Shown here piece after piece: positions 1 to 11,187 of a DNA stretch of 64,000 bases (its first letter is position 1; each line of letters starts with the position of its first letter). The notes below the pieces were generated by a model that did not search any database, was not told where the DNA came from, and saw only the letters and a program-made list of their open reading frames with translations. The position numbers and the translations under genes were made by a program. This DNA is from Bifiguratus adelaidae (taxonomy: Eukaryota > Mucoromycota > Endogonomycetes > Endogonales), in assembly GCA_002261195.1 (NCBI GenBank), contig MVBO01000012.1, positions 1 to 64,000 of the forward strand. Direction: 5' to 3'.

Positions 1-981
1 AAGCCCCCGCCGTTGCCATTGTAGACGTCGTCATGGGCTTTTTTACTATTTGCTGTGGTATTCTCCTCCTGCAAGCTGCCAAGTCTGAAGATGTCAAGGC
101 AGTCGTTGAAACGGACGTGTCCTTGCTCGATCCAAAGCACACAGCCATCAACGATACCAACGACGAAAACAATTACGAACCTGGAGCTGCGGAAGTGTTT
201 GCGAATCCCTTCAATTCGCTCCACAGGATCGGTAGAGGGTTGACTATGCGGAAACACACCGAGAAGGCGGAACTACGTTCACGACGATCAGCCTTCAGCC
301 GACATCGACGCATGACAATTCGGCCGCGAGATCGCGCCAACACTTATTCTCCCGGCTATGATGACGGAGAGTGGAACAACCTCAGACCATCTCAGACAAT
401 GCCGCCGCTACCGAACAGGGATTATCCATTTAAGGGCATGGGGCAAGGTTCAGCAACTGCTAATGATCGTCAGCAATCATGGACGGAGGGTGACGATGAC
501 GAGATAAACAAGCCGTACGTCTACGAGCTTCCGGCCATGTCCAGAATTCCGCGGACACCTGAGGAGGAGCCTCTGAATCCCAATCGGACATTCACGGCTG
601 CAGGTGATCCTGAACTCAACGCACCTGCGGCGACCGCAACCAATTCCGTAACACCGTCTCTTACACATACCAAGCCAAGCACCGACGATAACGCTGGGAT
701 GAATCCCTATTTCACCCAGTCTGATGTGTTGAACTCAGCCCTAAACCCAGTTCCACGGTTTTCCTCCTCACCCGAAAGCTTCCGGAGTCAAGATACGTCG
801 ATCAAAAGATACCAACTGCGTGACGAAGCACCCCGACCTATTCCCCCTCCACCAACACACGTAAGTTTTTGTGGATGACAGCCACGCTCGAAGTTTTACG
901 TTGACCTATTGTAAAATTTAGACTGACAATACCAGCGGCGACATCGCTTCACCAGAAAAAGTAGCGCATACTGAAGCATAG
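1..981 (+). CDS. NIPA-like Mg2+ transporter, C-terminal part (partial)
   Basis: The 5' part lies outside the window. The frame is open from base 3, and its first residues form the end of a hydrophobic helix (VMGFFTICCGILLLQ). This resembles the last transmembrane segment of fungal NIPA/DUF803 magnesium transporters. A long hydrophilic tail of about 250 residues follows, rich in Pro, Asn, Arg and Ser, probably cytosolic. Exon 1 ends at 860 and an intron with donor GTAAGT runs 861-921. A short last exon (922-981) adds 19 codons and a TAG stop in frame. The family call rests on one helix, so it is moderate. The gene converges on the lactate oxidase gene, with stops about 140 bp apart. Confidence 0.6.
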
Positions 982-1117
982 CATGCCGCCAACCATACAT
1001 TGTAACAATGTTCGTTTAGTCGAAACATATGTACTTGTCTCGTTCATGTAGCTGGATGTAGAAATGGAGGACAAGAGAGATATCACATCAAGAATATATA
1101 TAAAGCAGTAGTACATC

Positions 1118-2414
1118 TTAAAATTTGCTGCTACCATAAGGGATAACCCTCAGCGCGCTGCGGTCTACGTCCTTGATTGAGGGATATCCGGCGACATTCA
1201 TCAATATATCAAATTCTGCCAACAACGACTTCATAACGTGCCTAATGCCGAATTCGCCTTGAATCGAAAGGCCCCATACCCATAACCTGCCAACAAGCAC
1301 TGCTTTTGCGCCCAAAGCGATAGCTTTGAACACGTCACTGGCTCCTCGTATGCCGGAGTCGTACAAGACAACCAATTCGGGTACTGCTTGAACGATTTCT
1401 TCTAACACATCAAGGCTGCCGACGGCTCCATCCACCTGGCGGCCAGCGTGATTACTCACGACAATTCCGTCCACCCTATACTCTCTTGCCTTCAATGCAT
1501 CTTCGATGCATTGTATACCTTTGAGCAAAAAGGGCCGTCCGCCGCTAATATGTTTCCATTCTTTCATGGCCCAAGCCATCTTCTGCCATGTATGAGCTTT
1601 GCCGTGCCATACGTTGTCGATCCACAACTGTCCGACCTTTTGAGGATCTTTGGCAGGATCAACCCCCGCTTCTTTAAGGCGGCGCCGAAAGACAGGGTCA
1701 GTCAAGCCGATATCTGCCCCTAAGCCAAAATAAAAGGCGTAATTGGCTGTGCGGACATCATCGTGGCGCCAGGCCAATTGCCATGTATCCAATGTCACGA
1801 TGCATACATCAAAGCCGCTCTTCCATGCTCTGTTCAATAATGACAAGGTCAATTCGTCGTCATGTGGCATGTATAGCTGATAGAAGCGAGGTCCTGAGCC
1901 GTTTGCCTTTGCCACATCCTCAATCGGTTGTGAACCAGCTGTACTGAGACAATACGGCAAATTGAGTTCCGCAGCAACCTTTGCGACGGGCAACTCGCTA
2001 GCGAGACCAGAAAGATGAGATTGCGTTGCACAGATCTTTAGTTTAGTGCAGCTCACCCATCCTTGTGATAAATCTTGTTGATGCCGATAGGCGCAAAGCA
2101 AATTGGCGCGTCAATCTTGTGTCCAAACAACTCGGTTGATATATCGCGTTGATTTGTGTCACGTAGCACGCGAGGTAAATTCGGTACCGATAAAATGCTT
2201 CTCGATCGGCTCGATGAGTTAGAGAGGTCCCCGCATTGCTCTCGGCGTATAAACGGCCGCCGAGAGAGAGGTGTTCCTTGGCCTTCTCTTCGAGCGCGGT
2301 TGGATCGGTTGAGAAGAAGGGCAGTCTACCTTCGGTACCACCGATAAAAATCTCTCGTTGGTAGAGCGCATAGTGCGGCGTAGTTCGCTTTGGCAAGTTG
2401 TTGGGATCAGACAT
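1118..2414 (-). CDS. FMN-dependent L-lactate oxidase/2-monooxygenase-like protein, with apparent frameshift
   Basis: Member of the FMN-dependent alpha-hydroxy-acid dehydrogenase family (cytochrome b2, glycolate oxidase, lactate monooxygenase), which oxidises L-2-hydroxy acids with bound FMN. The C-terminal part shows the active-site motif VSNHAGRQVDGA (catalytic His and Arg), the FMN phosphate region (YDSGIRGASDVFKAIALG) and GAKAVLVGR. HAGRQ rather than HGGRQ resembles the lactate 2-monooxygenase branch. The N-terminal part begins MSDPNNLPKRTTPHY at 2414. An intron at 1998-2056 joins KDG to ELPVAKVAAELN in frame. Near 2175-2180 the frame must change by one base: YRYRI is followed in another frame by PRVLRDTNQRD, the normal continuation. 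With that corrected the protein is about 410 residues, full length for the family. An upstream GTAAGT near 2500 may mark a 5' leader intron. Confidence 0.85.
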
Positions 2415-4296
2415 GATATGAGCAGACCAAGAAGAACACTTAACGCTCTTCCAACAATTCACATAAACGTGAAGAAATAGAAATGAGGTAATACTTACGC
2501 ACATGGTTAAGCGCGCAGGGACCAAAACACTTTTGCGCGTCGAGTCCTATAGGCATTAGTCCCCTACAATAAGTGTATTCTATATGTGGGATCAGAGCCT
2601 TTCTCAACAGTATATCCGCAGGTAGTTGACATGTAATCTTCAGCGATGATGCTTTGCTGGCAAATTTTCGATCTCGAAATTTTTGGGTGAGTAGAGCTTA
2701 TATTGCGTCGATTGTTAGGCTAACTTGCAAGCTTGGATGACATACTAAAGGCAGAATAATACAGCAGATGAAGTTGCTTAGGTTTTATTGACTTATGGAG
2801 TCCAAGTGAGATGCCAATTTGTCCAAGGCTACCCGGCAAGACTTGAGTTTGAACAGTATCGCGACATTTACGTTCATCAGAAGGATGTTGTACTTACATC
2901 GCCCAATTTACGGTACGACGGTGAAATGGTTACAGTAAATGATCTAGAAGGCATACGTTGCCATCAGGGAGCAAGACGATGGTCAGAAGACCGTTGTTAC
3001 GCTTTCTTGGCAGGTCCAAAGATTATGTAGCTGCATTTTATCATTTTCTCGAATCCGCAAGCCAACAGCAATATCGACATACCAGAGATACGCGACTCTG
3101 TAAGCACTCTTATGCTCGTGCAGTTTAGCCAACAGCCACATCATATATCCAGTAACGCAGCTCGTCGACCGCCAGTCGTTCTGCATATGCCTGTGCGGAG
3201 GTGAACATCGCGGGTATATCTGGGTGTGAGCGTGAGATCATGGCAAAACCTGCGCCTCCACTAGGTTCTGGTATCAGGTATTGCACATGTCGTTTCGATC
3301 TAGTAAGAGTCTCGATTACGGGGTCCCCGGTATAATCACAGTTGGTCTGAAGCCAAGGCAATGGAAAATCAATCTCGGTAATACATCCGGCCTCTAGTGC
3401 CATCTCCATGCTTTTGCGCTCGGACTATGCATCTCCTGAAGACGGGGTATATGGTTCGGCGTCAATAAATGGAGCTCGTCTATCCTTTTGAATCTCATAG
3501 ATTCATAAAAGCCGATTTTCACCCTCGGCATACAAAGTCGGGGTCACTGAACGTACGCAATGCTTTTGAACCAACGGAGGTATTATCGCGTGAACATTTC
3601 AAAGAATCGAGCTATCTGCTTGGTCACCAGGCAGCACCACGAATTCGGCGCAAGCTTGACCTTCCTGGAAATGCTGCATATACTGTAACCCGCTACCGGA
3701 AGGGATGAGCATGACCGCTTACATGTCTGCACGAAGGCAACAACATCGTCGCTTTCCTTGGTCAGTATAAGGAATCCCCACGCCTTGGCCGTGGTCGCGA
3801 AGGAGTTGACGCTCATATGATACCTTGGGGGCAAGGGCTGGGAAGCCTGCTCAGCATCGCTGAGCTCTCTTTCCAACTGAACACGTAATCAGCCTTGCCA
3901 AGCCAACAGTACCAAATAGACGTGGGATGAACACGGAAGATGCGCGTTATCAGGCGAACAGTTTTCCGTTGTTTGATCAATTAATGTCGCGTAACGTTCA
4001 GTGTGAAGGCACTAACACAAAGAATTGTCGTTCTAATTGTGGAAAGTCATCGTTTGCCAGATTAGGAACGATTTCCTCATTTGTCAGCTATGTTACAGTG
4101 CTAGGTAATCTACGAGCTAAGCATGGAGCAGACTATACAGATTTCTGTACAATCGCGTTAATAGGGCGTTACTCGGTTGAGATATCCACAATGATTGAAC
4201 TCACCTTCTTCTTTGAGCTTTTACTGCCTTTGGCGACGGAAAAGGTTCTCAAAGGGTCATTCTTGCGTTTCTGCAAAGAAGGTTAATACGACGGCA
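2415..4296. other. Gene-poor interval with possible degenerate coding remnants
   Basis: No intact gene is supported in this 1.9 kb. Two minus-strand open stretches, 3125-3409 and 3583-3876, have protein-like composition but neither can be joined into a recognisable protein. The second contains SDDVVAFVQTCKR and SLPVAGYS, faintly like the start of an FAD-linked oxidase (FAD_binding_4) domain. They may be remnants of a decayed gene. Confidence 0.4.
3125..3876 (-). pseudogene. Possible remnant of an FAD-linked oxidase gene
   Basis: Two open segments on the same strand are separated by stops. The 5' one (3876-3583) has a weak FAD_binding_4-like pattern (TKESDDVVAFVQTCKR, then SLPVAGYS). The 3' one (3409-3125) reads as a hydrophobic/acidic protein stretch that I do not recognise. 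No plausible introns reconnect them. The call is weak; both could be chance open frames. Confidence 0.15.
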
Positions 4297-6382
4297 CTAC
4301 ATTGAGATTTCCTCCAAACGAACCTTTGCATTCCCCTGATGCTTATTAGGACCACCTTTGCGTTTCTTGTTTTGCTCCTTACGATATGGAACGAATCCAA
4401 CATTTTCTTCACCACCGCTCGGTCCTGCGATTTTCGGCATGAGATATGAAGGTATATGCTTCATGTGGCTTTGAACACGGGTCGGATGCAGCGTCTTGTC
4501 GTGTCGAAGAAAAGCTAGATCTTTGGGATTGTCTTCAAAGTGAGCCTTCAGCTTCTCCGAATTAAGAATTTCAGCTTTCAGCTCCTTCAATCTCGCCTCT
4601 TGAACCGCAGCACGAGTAACTGCTCTCAATGCGTCATCCAGACGATAGCGAAAACCATTCACTTGCTCCATATCAAATAGATAAGGCTTGAGAGATGCAT
4701 TGCGAGCTATTCAAGGGTAGTCAGCGACATTGTTGTTGCTTTTGTTGCCAGAAGTTAGACCTACCTTCTTGTTGTTTGACCACCCTATTGTATATTTTCT
4801 CGTCATGAACGTCCTTTCCGCGCGATATAGCCTTGTCGCGATCCCCCCGCTTCGCAATTTGGGCTTGCGTAACCACGAAGCTTAAACTCATACCCTTCCT
4901 GCCTCCTCGAGCAGTCCGACCGACGCGATGAGTGTAGGATTTGGCTGATTTCGGAAAGTCGAAATTGATGACAGCAGCGACACCGTGGAAATCAACACCT
5001 CGTGATACACCGTATTCATTGTCCTTCTTGTGTTTCCGTTTAGCTTTTTGAGTTGCCTTTGATTGTCTCTTTCCTGAGGCGTCTCCGGTCTGCTCGTCCT
5101 CAGATTCTTGATCACTCTCCTCGCTGTCTGTATCTTGTTCGCCTTTTAATTCTGATTCGTCTGTAGCTATGAGATAATCATAGATACCCTTGTTGAATTC
5201 CTCGACGATATGTTGCCTAATGACGGACGTTAGAACGCTGATTGACATATCTGCAAAGCAGTGCTTTACACATACCTTGAATTCAATGGAAGTTCAGAGT
5301 TAAGTACGCAGCTACGAATTGAAAATTGCTCCAGGAAAAGCTTCAGTCTATAACACCTGTCAATATCGTTGACGAAGAGAATACATTTGCCCTTGATGAG
5401 TTTGAGTTTGAGGATGACGTAGGTTAGGAGGAATTTCTCATTCTCGGAGCATCTGTGGAGAAAGTCAGTACACACCAAGACTATCTAGATGTGCACTCAC
5501 TTGACGACGTATTGTGTAAGGTTTTCCGTTTCATCGGCCTCTTCCTCCAGTTTCAGGACGGCTGGATTTCTCACTACCAGCTGCTTCAGGTTGTCAACAT
5601 CTTTCGTGAAGGTTGCCGACATCAAGAAGGTTTGAAAGATCTTTGGCAAAAATCCCAACATACGTCGTAGATCTTCATCGTAGCCGTAAGACAAAATAAG
5701 GTCCGCCTCGTCGATCACAAGGGTATCCAAAGTTTCTCGAACATCCAAATTCTGTTGAACAAACAAGTTAGCGCGACATTGTACGTGTTGATATTTTCGC
5801 GAGACAGCTACATACCTTGGCTTCCATGTGAGAAATAACTTTGCTGGGGGTGGCAATCACAATATCTGGGTTCTCAGCGAGCATCGGTCTGTACACGTGT
5901 AAGCGACAATTCACCTTATTCGACTGCTGAAACTTACTGTTGCTGCTGGATCGATGCAGCTCCTGCGAGATTCAGAACTTTGATCTCCTTCGTGCAGTAT
6001 TCTGCAAGTGCTTCAATGTGTCCTGTCACTTGCTCTGCCAGCTCTCGCGTAGGAACTAGAATGATAGAACGGACCCTACTTGGTTCGCCGTTCTACAGGG
6101 AAGGCGATGCGTTAGCGAACAGTTTGGTCAAACATCCGCAGCACTTACATCTTTCTTTGTGAGAATGCCCTGTAGAATGGGCAAGCTGTAGGCTGCAGTT
6201 TTCCCACTTCCTGTTCGCGCCTTTGCAAGAATGTCCTTTCCTTCCAGTGCTAATGGGATGGCCGTCGCTTGCACGAGTGTCGGCTTCGAAAAGTTCATTC
6301 TTGCCACTGCTCGAAGCAGCCGTGTGTCTAGCCCAAAGGGCTCGAAACTACCTTGTTCATCCAGCAGCTTCGTATCCGCCAT
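4297..6382 (-). CDS. DBP9: ATP-dependent RNA helicase Dbp9/DDX56
   Basis: DEAD-box helicase needed for 60S ribosomal subunit assembly in the nucleolus. It starts [10 protein letters not shown] at 6382. Motifs in order: Q-motif region ([17 protein letters not shown]), motif [43 protein letters not shown] (a Dbp9-type version of motif II), SATF, and motif [17 protein letters not shown]. Within the C-terminal helicase lobe is a Glu/Asp/Ser-rich insertion, followed by [20 protein letters not shown], both typical of Dbp9. The Dbp9 C-terminal domain includes [20 protein letters not shown], and the tail is Lys-rich. About six introns of 45-85 nt, all with GT donors, keep the frame; for example, one joins KQQE to ARNASLKP. 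The gene is head to head with GRC3, with 60 bp between start codons. Confidence 0.95.
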
Positions 6383-6442
6383 GGTTGGAGAAGGGAACAG
6401 TCTTTGATTTTTCTTTACGAGTGGCTTACACCTGCACTGGCT
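6383..6442. promoter_or_regulatory. 60-bp shared divergent promoter of DBP9 and GRC3
   Basis: The start codons of DBP9 (minus, 6382) and GRC3 (plus, 6443) are separated by only 60 bp, so both leaders and core promoters must lie here or overlap coding sequence. No clear TATA box is present. Co-expression of the two ribosome-biogenesis genes is inferred from the arrangement. Confidence 0.6.
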
Positions 6443-9203
6443 ATGGGGAAGCGACGGAAGGTTGAAGACGCTCAAGAGGTCAATGCTCAGACTTTAGAGT
6501 TTATAGCGCCTGCTCAGAGCCGTAAGTGGTCCCGCTTCTCTTCATAGGCTTCTTTGTCCGAGTTTGTTCTGACCCTTGTAACGTACAGGACCAACGGAAA
6601 CCATGATACCGTCGACTGGGCCTTTGAGCGCTATTGCGGTCCGCAAGGCACTAGCTGCGCAGAAAGCCGCACCGAATATCAGAGCAAAACCTACAACACC
6701 ACCTGCGAAGAAGGCGAAGAAGCATGAAACACCCAAGGCAGAGAACGAATCAGTGATAGGCGATTCAGCAAAGGCTGATAGACTGGAAGACTGGACAGCG
6801 GAGGAGCCCATGCCAAGCGCGGAGTCCGGTGTCGATCTGGAGATTGAGCAGGGTATAATAGAGGATGGTGCCGATTTAGAACCCGAGGACGAGACTGACA
6901 CCGCGGAAATGCATGACGCGCACAAATATTCGCGAAGCTCTGGCAGGTAGGCATCCCGCGCAGGAAACATCACGCTATGCGTGCACCTGTGCTATTTTCA
7001 ATATGATATATCGTTATCTTTTAGCTATGGCGAGGATCCTCTCTGTGCCAGTACATTTCAACCATCGGAAAGCAATGCTCGTAGAATTCAAATGACATCT
7101 GGAGTGGATTCTTTCATTGTCGGCCTACATCCAGAGGAAGTAAGTGGAAGCGAAGGCTTATGATTCCTATTCCTTATCAAAATATAGACGATTTGCTTCC
7201 AAGGCGTTGTGAAGGTCATACCGGTCAAAGGATCCTTCGAAATCGCCGGGCATATGTTTGGAGGATCCCATGGTTTAACGGAACAGCCATTTCAGCAGTA
7301 CTTTTGCTACTCACCCAAAACTCATCCATTGCTCCGTATCATAGCTGGTGCTACACGGGAAGCCTCTGCACACCGACAAGGTCAAAGTCGTCCGCTGACA
7401 AATGAAGTGACCTCGCAATTGTCGTCTATGCTAGCCGAGCATACCCATTTCATAGATGCCCACGAAACAGTGCTGTTGCTCCAGTCATCAGTATCCAACG
7501 GAATCCATCTGATAGAGTCTATGCCGGCACCGTTCAGAGGCATTTTCTCCAAAATAGAAGGTAATAACGAAGCAAGCCAAGATGAAAATGGTACGACGGG
7601 AGCAAGCATAGATATTGCTGGATTCCACATGGTAAGTGAGAAACAGTGGGAAGAAGGCCCCAGAATTATGCTCTGAGATGGCTCTGTTCAGGTAACAAAG
7701 CCCATACTCGGCCGGCATGCTCTGGAACATCCGGACCATTGGCATACAAGTATGCAAAAGATGATATCTGAAGGTAAGCTGGTGATCTCATGCTTCAATC
7801 ATGGCCACTCAACAAAATTAATGTTGCCTCAGACCGTGGATTCCTTTCACTCATGATATGTGGATCAAAAGATATGGGAAAATCGACCTTTGCGCGTTTT
7901 GCCGTGAACAGGTTGCTAAACACGTAAGTGATGTGTTTGAGAGACGCTTGATCCTTACTAAATTTGGGCCAGGTATCGAAGCGTGGCCTTTCTGGAAACA
8001 GACGTTGGGCAGTCAGAGTTTTCATTACCCGGCTGCGTAAGCCTGCATGTGCTGGAAGGTCCAATTTTGGGTCCGCCATTCACACATTTACACCTACAAC
8101 CTATCAAAAGTCATTTCATTGGTGCCATCGCTCCCAAAGAAGATCCAGATCACTACAGCAGCTGCATTCTTGATCTTTACAACATTTGGAAAACTGATCT
8201 GGTCGCGAAAGACAGTGCGAATCCAATTCCACTTGTAATCAACACAAATGGCTGGGTGAAAGGTTGGTGTATCCGCAGCAATTTTTCGACGTATTGCTAA
8301 TGCACCTTTCTAGGGCTAGGACTCGATATACTGGCGTCCATCGTGCAACAGATAGGCCCAACGCATGTAGCTACAATGTTCTCCCCTCACAAACCAGCAC
8401 GTAATCTGAGCGCAGACATATTCACATCAAGGCAAGACAATCATCAGCTCGCCTCCACACAATACACACCTGAGATTCACAATATCGTTGCCACTTCTGA
8501 CGTATCTATTGGTACCACCTCAACCTTGCAAAAGCATTCTGCTCACGATCATCGCTTGCTCTCCTTTCTCTCCTATTTCCACCTGAATACGCGTTCATTC
8601 AGCAACGCGGAACCTCAATGGAATTTCACGAAACCTCCATTAGGAAAGGTGCCATACGTGGCTGACTGGTCGAGTGACCATTGGAAGGGTGTCTGGATAC
8701 TTTTCGAGGATGTCAGATGGAGTCAATTATTGTATGCACTGAACGGTACTCTTGTTGCTCTCATTGGTGATTACGATGACTCGGAAGCAGCACAATCAAC
8801 ACCCATGCCAGCCAATGGCACACATGCAAAGGCACAAGACGATGGAGGTAATCAGGTGTTACCTCCGCAATACTTCCCACCTTCGCGATTTCCGCCTCCT
8901 CCACCGGCATTGACCACATGCTACGGTTACGGTGTAATCCGCGCAATCGATCTGCCCGATCATCGCTTCCATTTGGTCACTCCTTTATCTTTACAGACCA
9001 TTCGCAAAGTAAATGGTTTAGTACGGGGCACAGTCGATATACCAATCTCCCTCATGTTGGCGGACGCTAATTATAGCGAGCCTTCGCTAGCAGGCATACC
9101 GTGGGAAGATGTACCATACATGAAGGACGGAGGTGTGGAAAGCGTGGGAGGAGGCGTGCTGAAAGTACGCCGCAATCTCATGCGAAGAGGACAGCAAGCA
9201 TGA
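6443..9203 (+). CDS. GRC3: Polynucleotide 5'-hydroxyl kinase Grc3/NOL9
   Basis: Grc3 phosphorylates the 5'-OH end left when Las1 cuts ITS2 in pre-rRNA, and also acts in rDNA transcription termination. Eight exons give an in-frame 782-residue protein: 6443-6521, 6589-6946, 7025-7139, 7188-7631, 7692-7773, 7833-7923, 7973-8262 and 8314-9203. The start is [14 protein letters not shown]. Residues about 30-145 are low-complexity, basic then acidic. The kinase P-loop is [14 protein letters not shown], followed after an intron by [15 protein letters not shown], the Grc3/Clp1 Walker-B-like and substrate region. [12 protein letters not shown] and [15 protein letters not shown] are also typical. The C-terminal half contains a Pro-rich loop near 8870-8910. 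The stop is 75 bp from the convergent phospholipase C gene. Confidence 0.93.
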
Positions 9204-9277
9204 CGAGCGTCAGAGTATATTTGATCGTTCTTGTAAATAGTAGAGCAGGCACGCTTCTGCGGCTAATAGATGCAACT

Positions 9278-11179
9278 TTACGATGGGGACAAGCCAATCA
9301 ATCTCAATAAAGCTTTGCAAGCCGCGGCTTCAATCTGGTCGATAACGCTTCCAGGCTGCAAAGGTGCAGGTGTCGGTGGAGCAGGCAAGGCTAGAGTCAA
9401 GTGAGCATACGAACGTGAATGCTATCAAGGAACTATCGAATCTTACTTGCGGGAGTATCTTGTCGTGCTGTTGACTCCGAAAAAGCGGATTCAAATGTTC
9501 CAGCCCATGCATCGCGTGCCGTAAGGAATTTTGGCAAGTTGAAGATCTGCCAATAGGTTAGACTTTGTAATGCGGCAACATCTCAAACCTTCTTGAGGGT
9601 GGCTGCAATGGATGAGTGCTCAAATTGGGAGTTTGATCGGGGTCCAGTTGGTTGGTGCATGACTAAAATAATTTAACACCTTGTATCCACATTCCCATGC
9701 GAACGACGAAAATACATACCGGAACCCTTGGGTACCCAAGGGGAAATGAGCAGAGTCGGCACACGGATACCAAGACGATCGAAGTTGAAATCGTATGCAT
9801 TGATGCCATCTGTAATGGGTTTAATATGTACAAACAAGAAGCCATTACAGTGCGTCTTACCGGGATTGGGTACACCCAAAGGAGTGGGGACATGATCGTA
9901 GTAGCCTCCTACATGAAGATGAGCAAACCTGCCTTTCAGTCCGGCGACAAAACCTGCCGTGTTCATCATATGTCACGATGAGAAGGGTATTGTTCCATTG
10001 CGGAGAGGCGCGCAATGTCTCGTAGATTTCTTTGAGCAATGCTTCGCCCAAAGCAACGTCTGATGGGGAATGCTCGTCGTTCTCCTAAAGAAAACTGCAA
10101 GGTTGACGAATGGTCTAAGAAACGCATGCACTAATTTACGTACTTGAATGCAGTTCAGGATGCTAAAGTATCTTGGATCAATGAACGACATGGCTGGAAG
10201 CTTTCCAGCCGCGGCATCACTCTTGAAAGTGTTATAGGTCTTAAAGTTGGCGACATCGAAGCGAAGCTGGTCGAAGACCAACAAGGAAGGGACTTCCTGG
10301 AAATCTAATGATAGGTTAGGGAGGATGGACCTGATTGCCGTGAGCCTACATACAGTTGACCCAAGAGATGCCGGCGTCATTTAGGTTGTTGTAGATAGTC
10401 CTCTGCGGGTAGCCAGGAATATACGAGGACGCATTGGTGTTCACCTCACCATGAGAACTAAAGCGATCAAAAAACCGTCAATGTCAACAAGTATAGCGTT
10501 CAATTGATGCACCTACGTGGCAGAATGAATGAAGAGTCGGTTGGGATTCGTGCTACCGGGGAAGGATGCCTTGGTCCATGGATGAGTGTCTCGAACCTTT
10601 TGCAAGGATGGTGTAACCTACATGCCAAGCATCGAAGATCATGAATTCTTCAGCCAGCGTGGACATGATAGGAATAGTCTCGGGCGCAAACGCGTTCATG
10701 ATCATACCAAGACAAGCTTCAGATGTATTAGTGGACGAAATGTTGTAGTTCGCAGCGAAATCAGCTACGAATCCGTTCATGGGAGCGGAGGTGACCGAGT
10801 TGGAAGCCAAGTTTGGATTGCCTGTGATCTGATATGTGACATCGTGGTATCCGTGAGCTAGATGGCATTTGGCCCATTAGAAGTGATATGGCAGGATTAT
10901 TACAAATTCGTATGCACACTTACGTGGATCCATTGGATCTTTTAAAATTGCTTGGTTTGTAGCGCACACCTGCGCACTATTGTCATCCTGAGGATTGACA
11001 GGATTGCAACTGGTTGCAGAAAGGCCATTGATATCGCTGGTGTAGTTAAAGTAGCCCATCATGCGATCGAAGCTACGGTTCTCCAAAACCAGCAGGACAA
11101 CATTGCGGATTTTGTCAGACACACCAGGACCTACAATTGTCAGCGTATGAAGTTTATTGTCAGATATATGTGAAGACAT
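9278..11179 (-). CDS. Phospholipase C-like phosphoesterase (PF04185)
   Basis: Member of the phosphoesterase family that contains bacterial and fungal phosphatidylcholine/phosphatidylglycerol phospholipases C. The key N-terminal motif is [17 protein letters not shown] (metal/phosphate-binding ENRSFD). [35 protein letters not shown] and the metal-binding [16 protein letters not shown] follow, then [19 protein letters not shown]. Nine or ten short introns are needed. One (9909-9957) has a GC donor: GAACACG then GCAGGT, joining H-G to GYYDH. The end after the last intron is [17 protein letters not shown] and a stop at 9278. The only start close by is MSSHISDNK at 11179, just 8 nt after the stop of the acid phosphatase gene, and it offers no signal peptide although the family is secreted. 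The segment before [10 protein letters not shown] looks like intron sequence (CTGAC-N-TAG), so this may be the second half of a fused gene. Confidence 0.85.
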
Positions 11180-11187
11180 ATCATTCT

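Noticed and set aside
2788-4286. Plus-strand open frames at 2788-3030, 3469-3708 and 3927-4286
   Set aside because: They show no family similarity, no linking introns and no consistent codon pattern; kept only as a gene-poor interval with possible minus-strand remnants.
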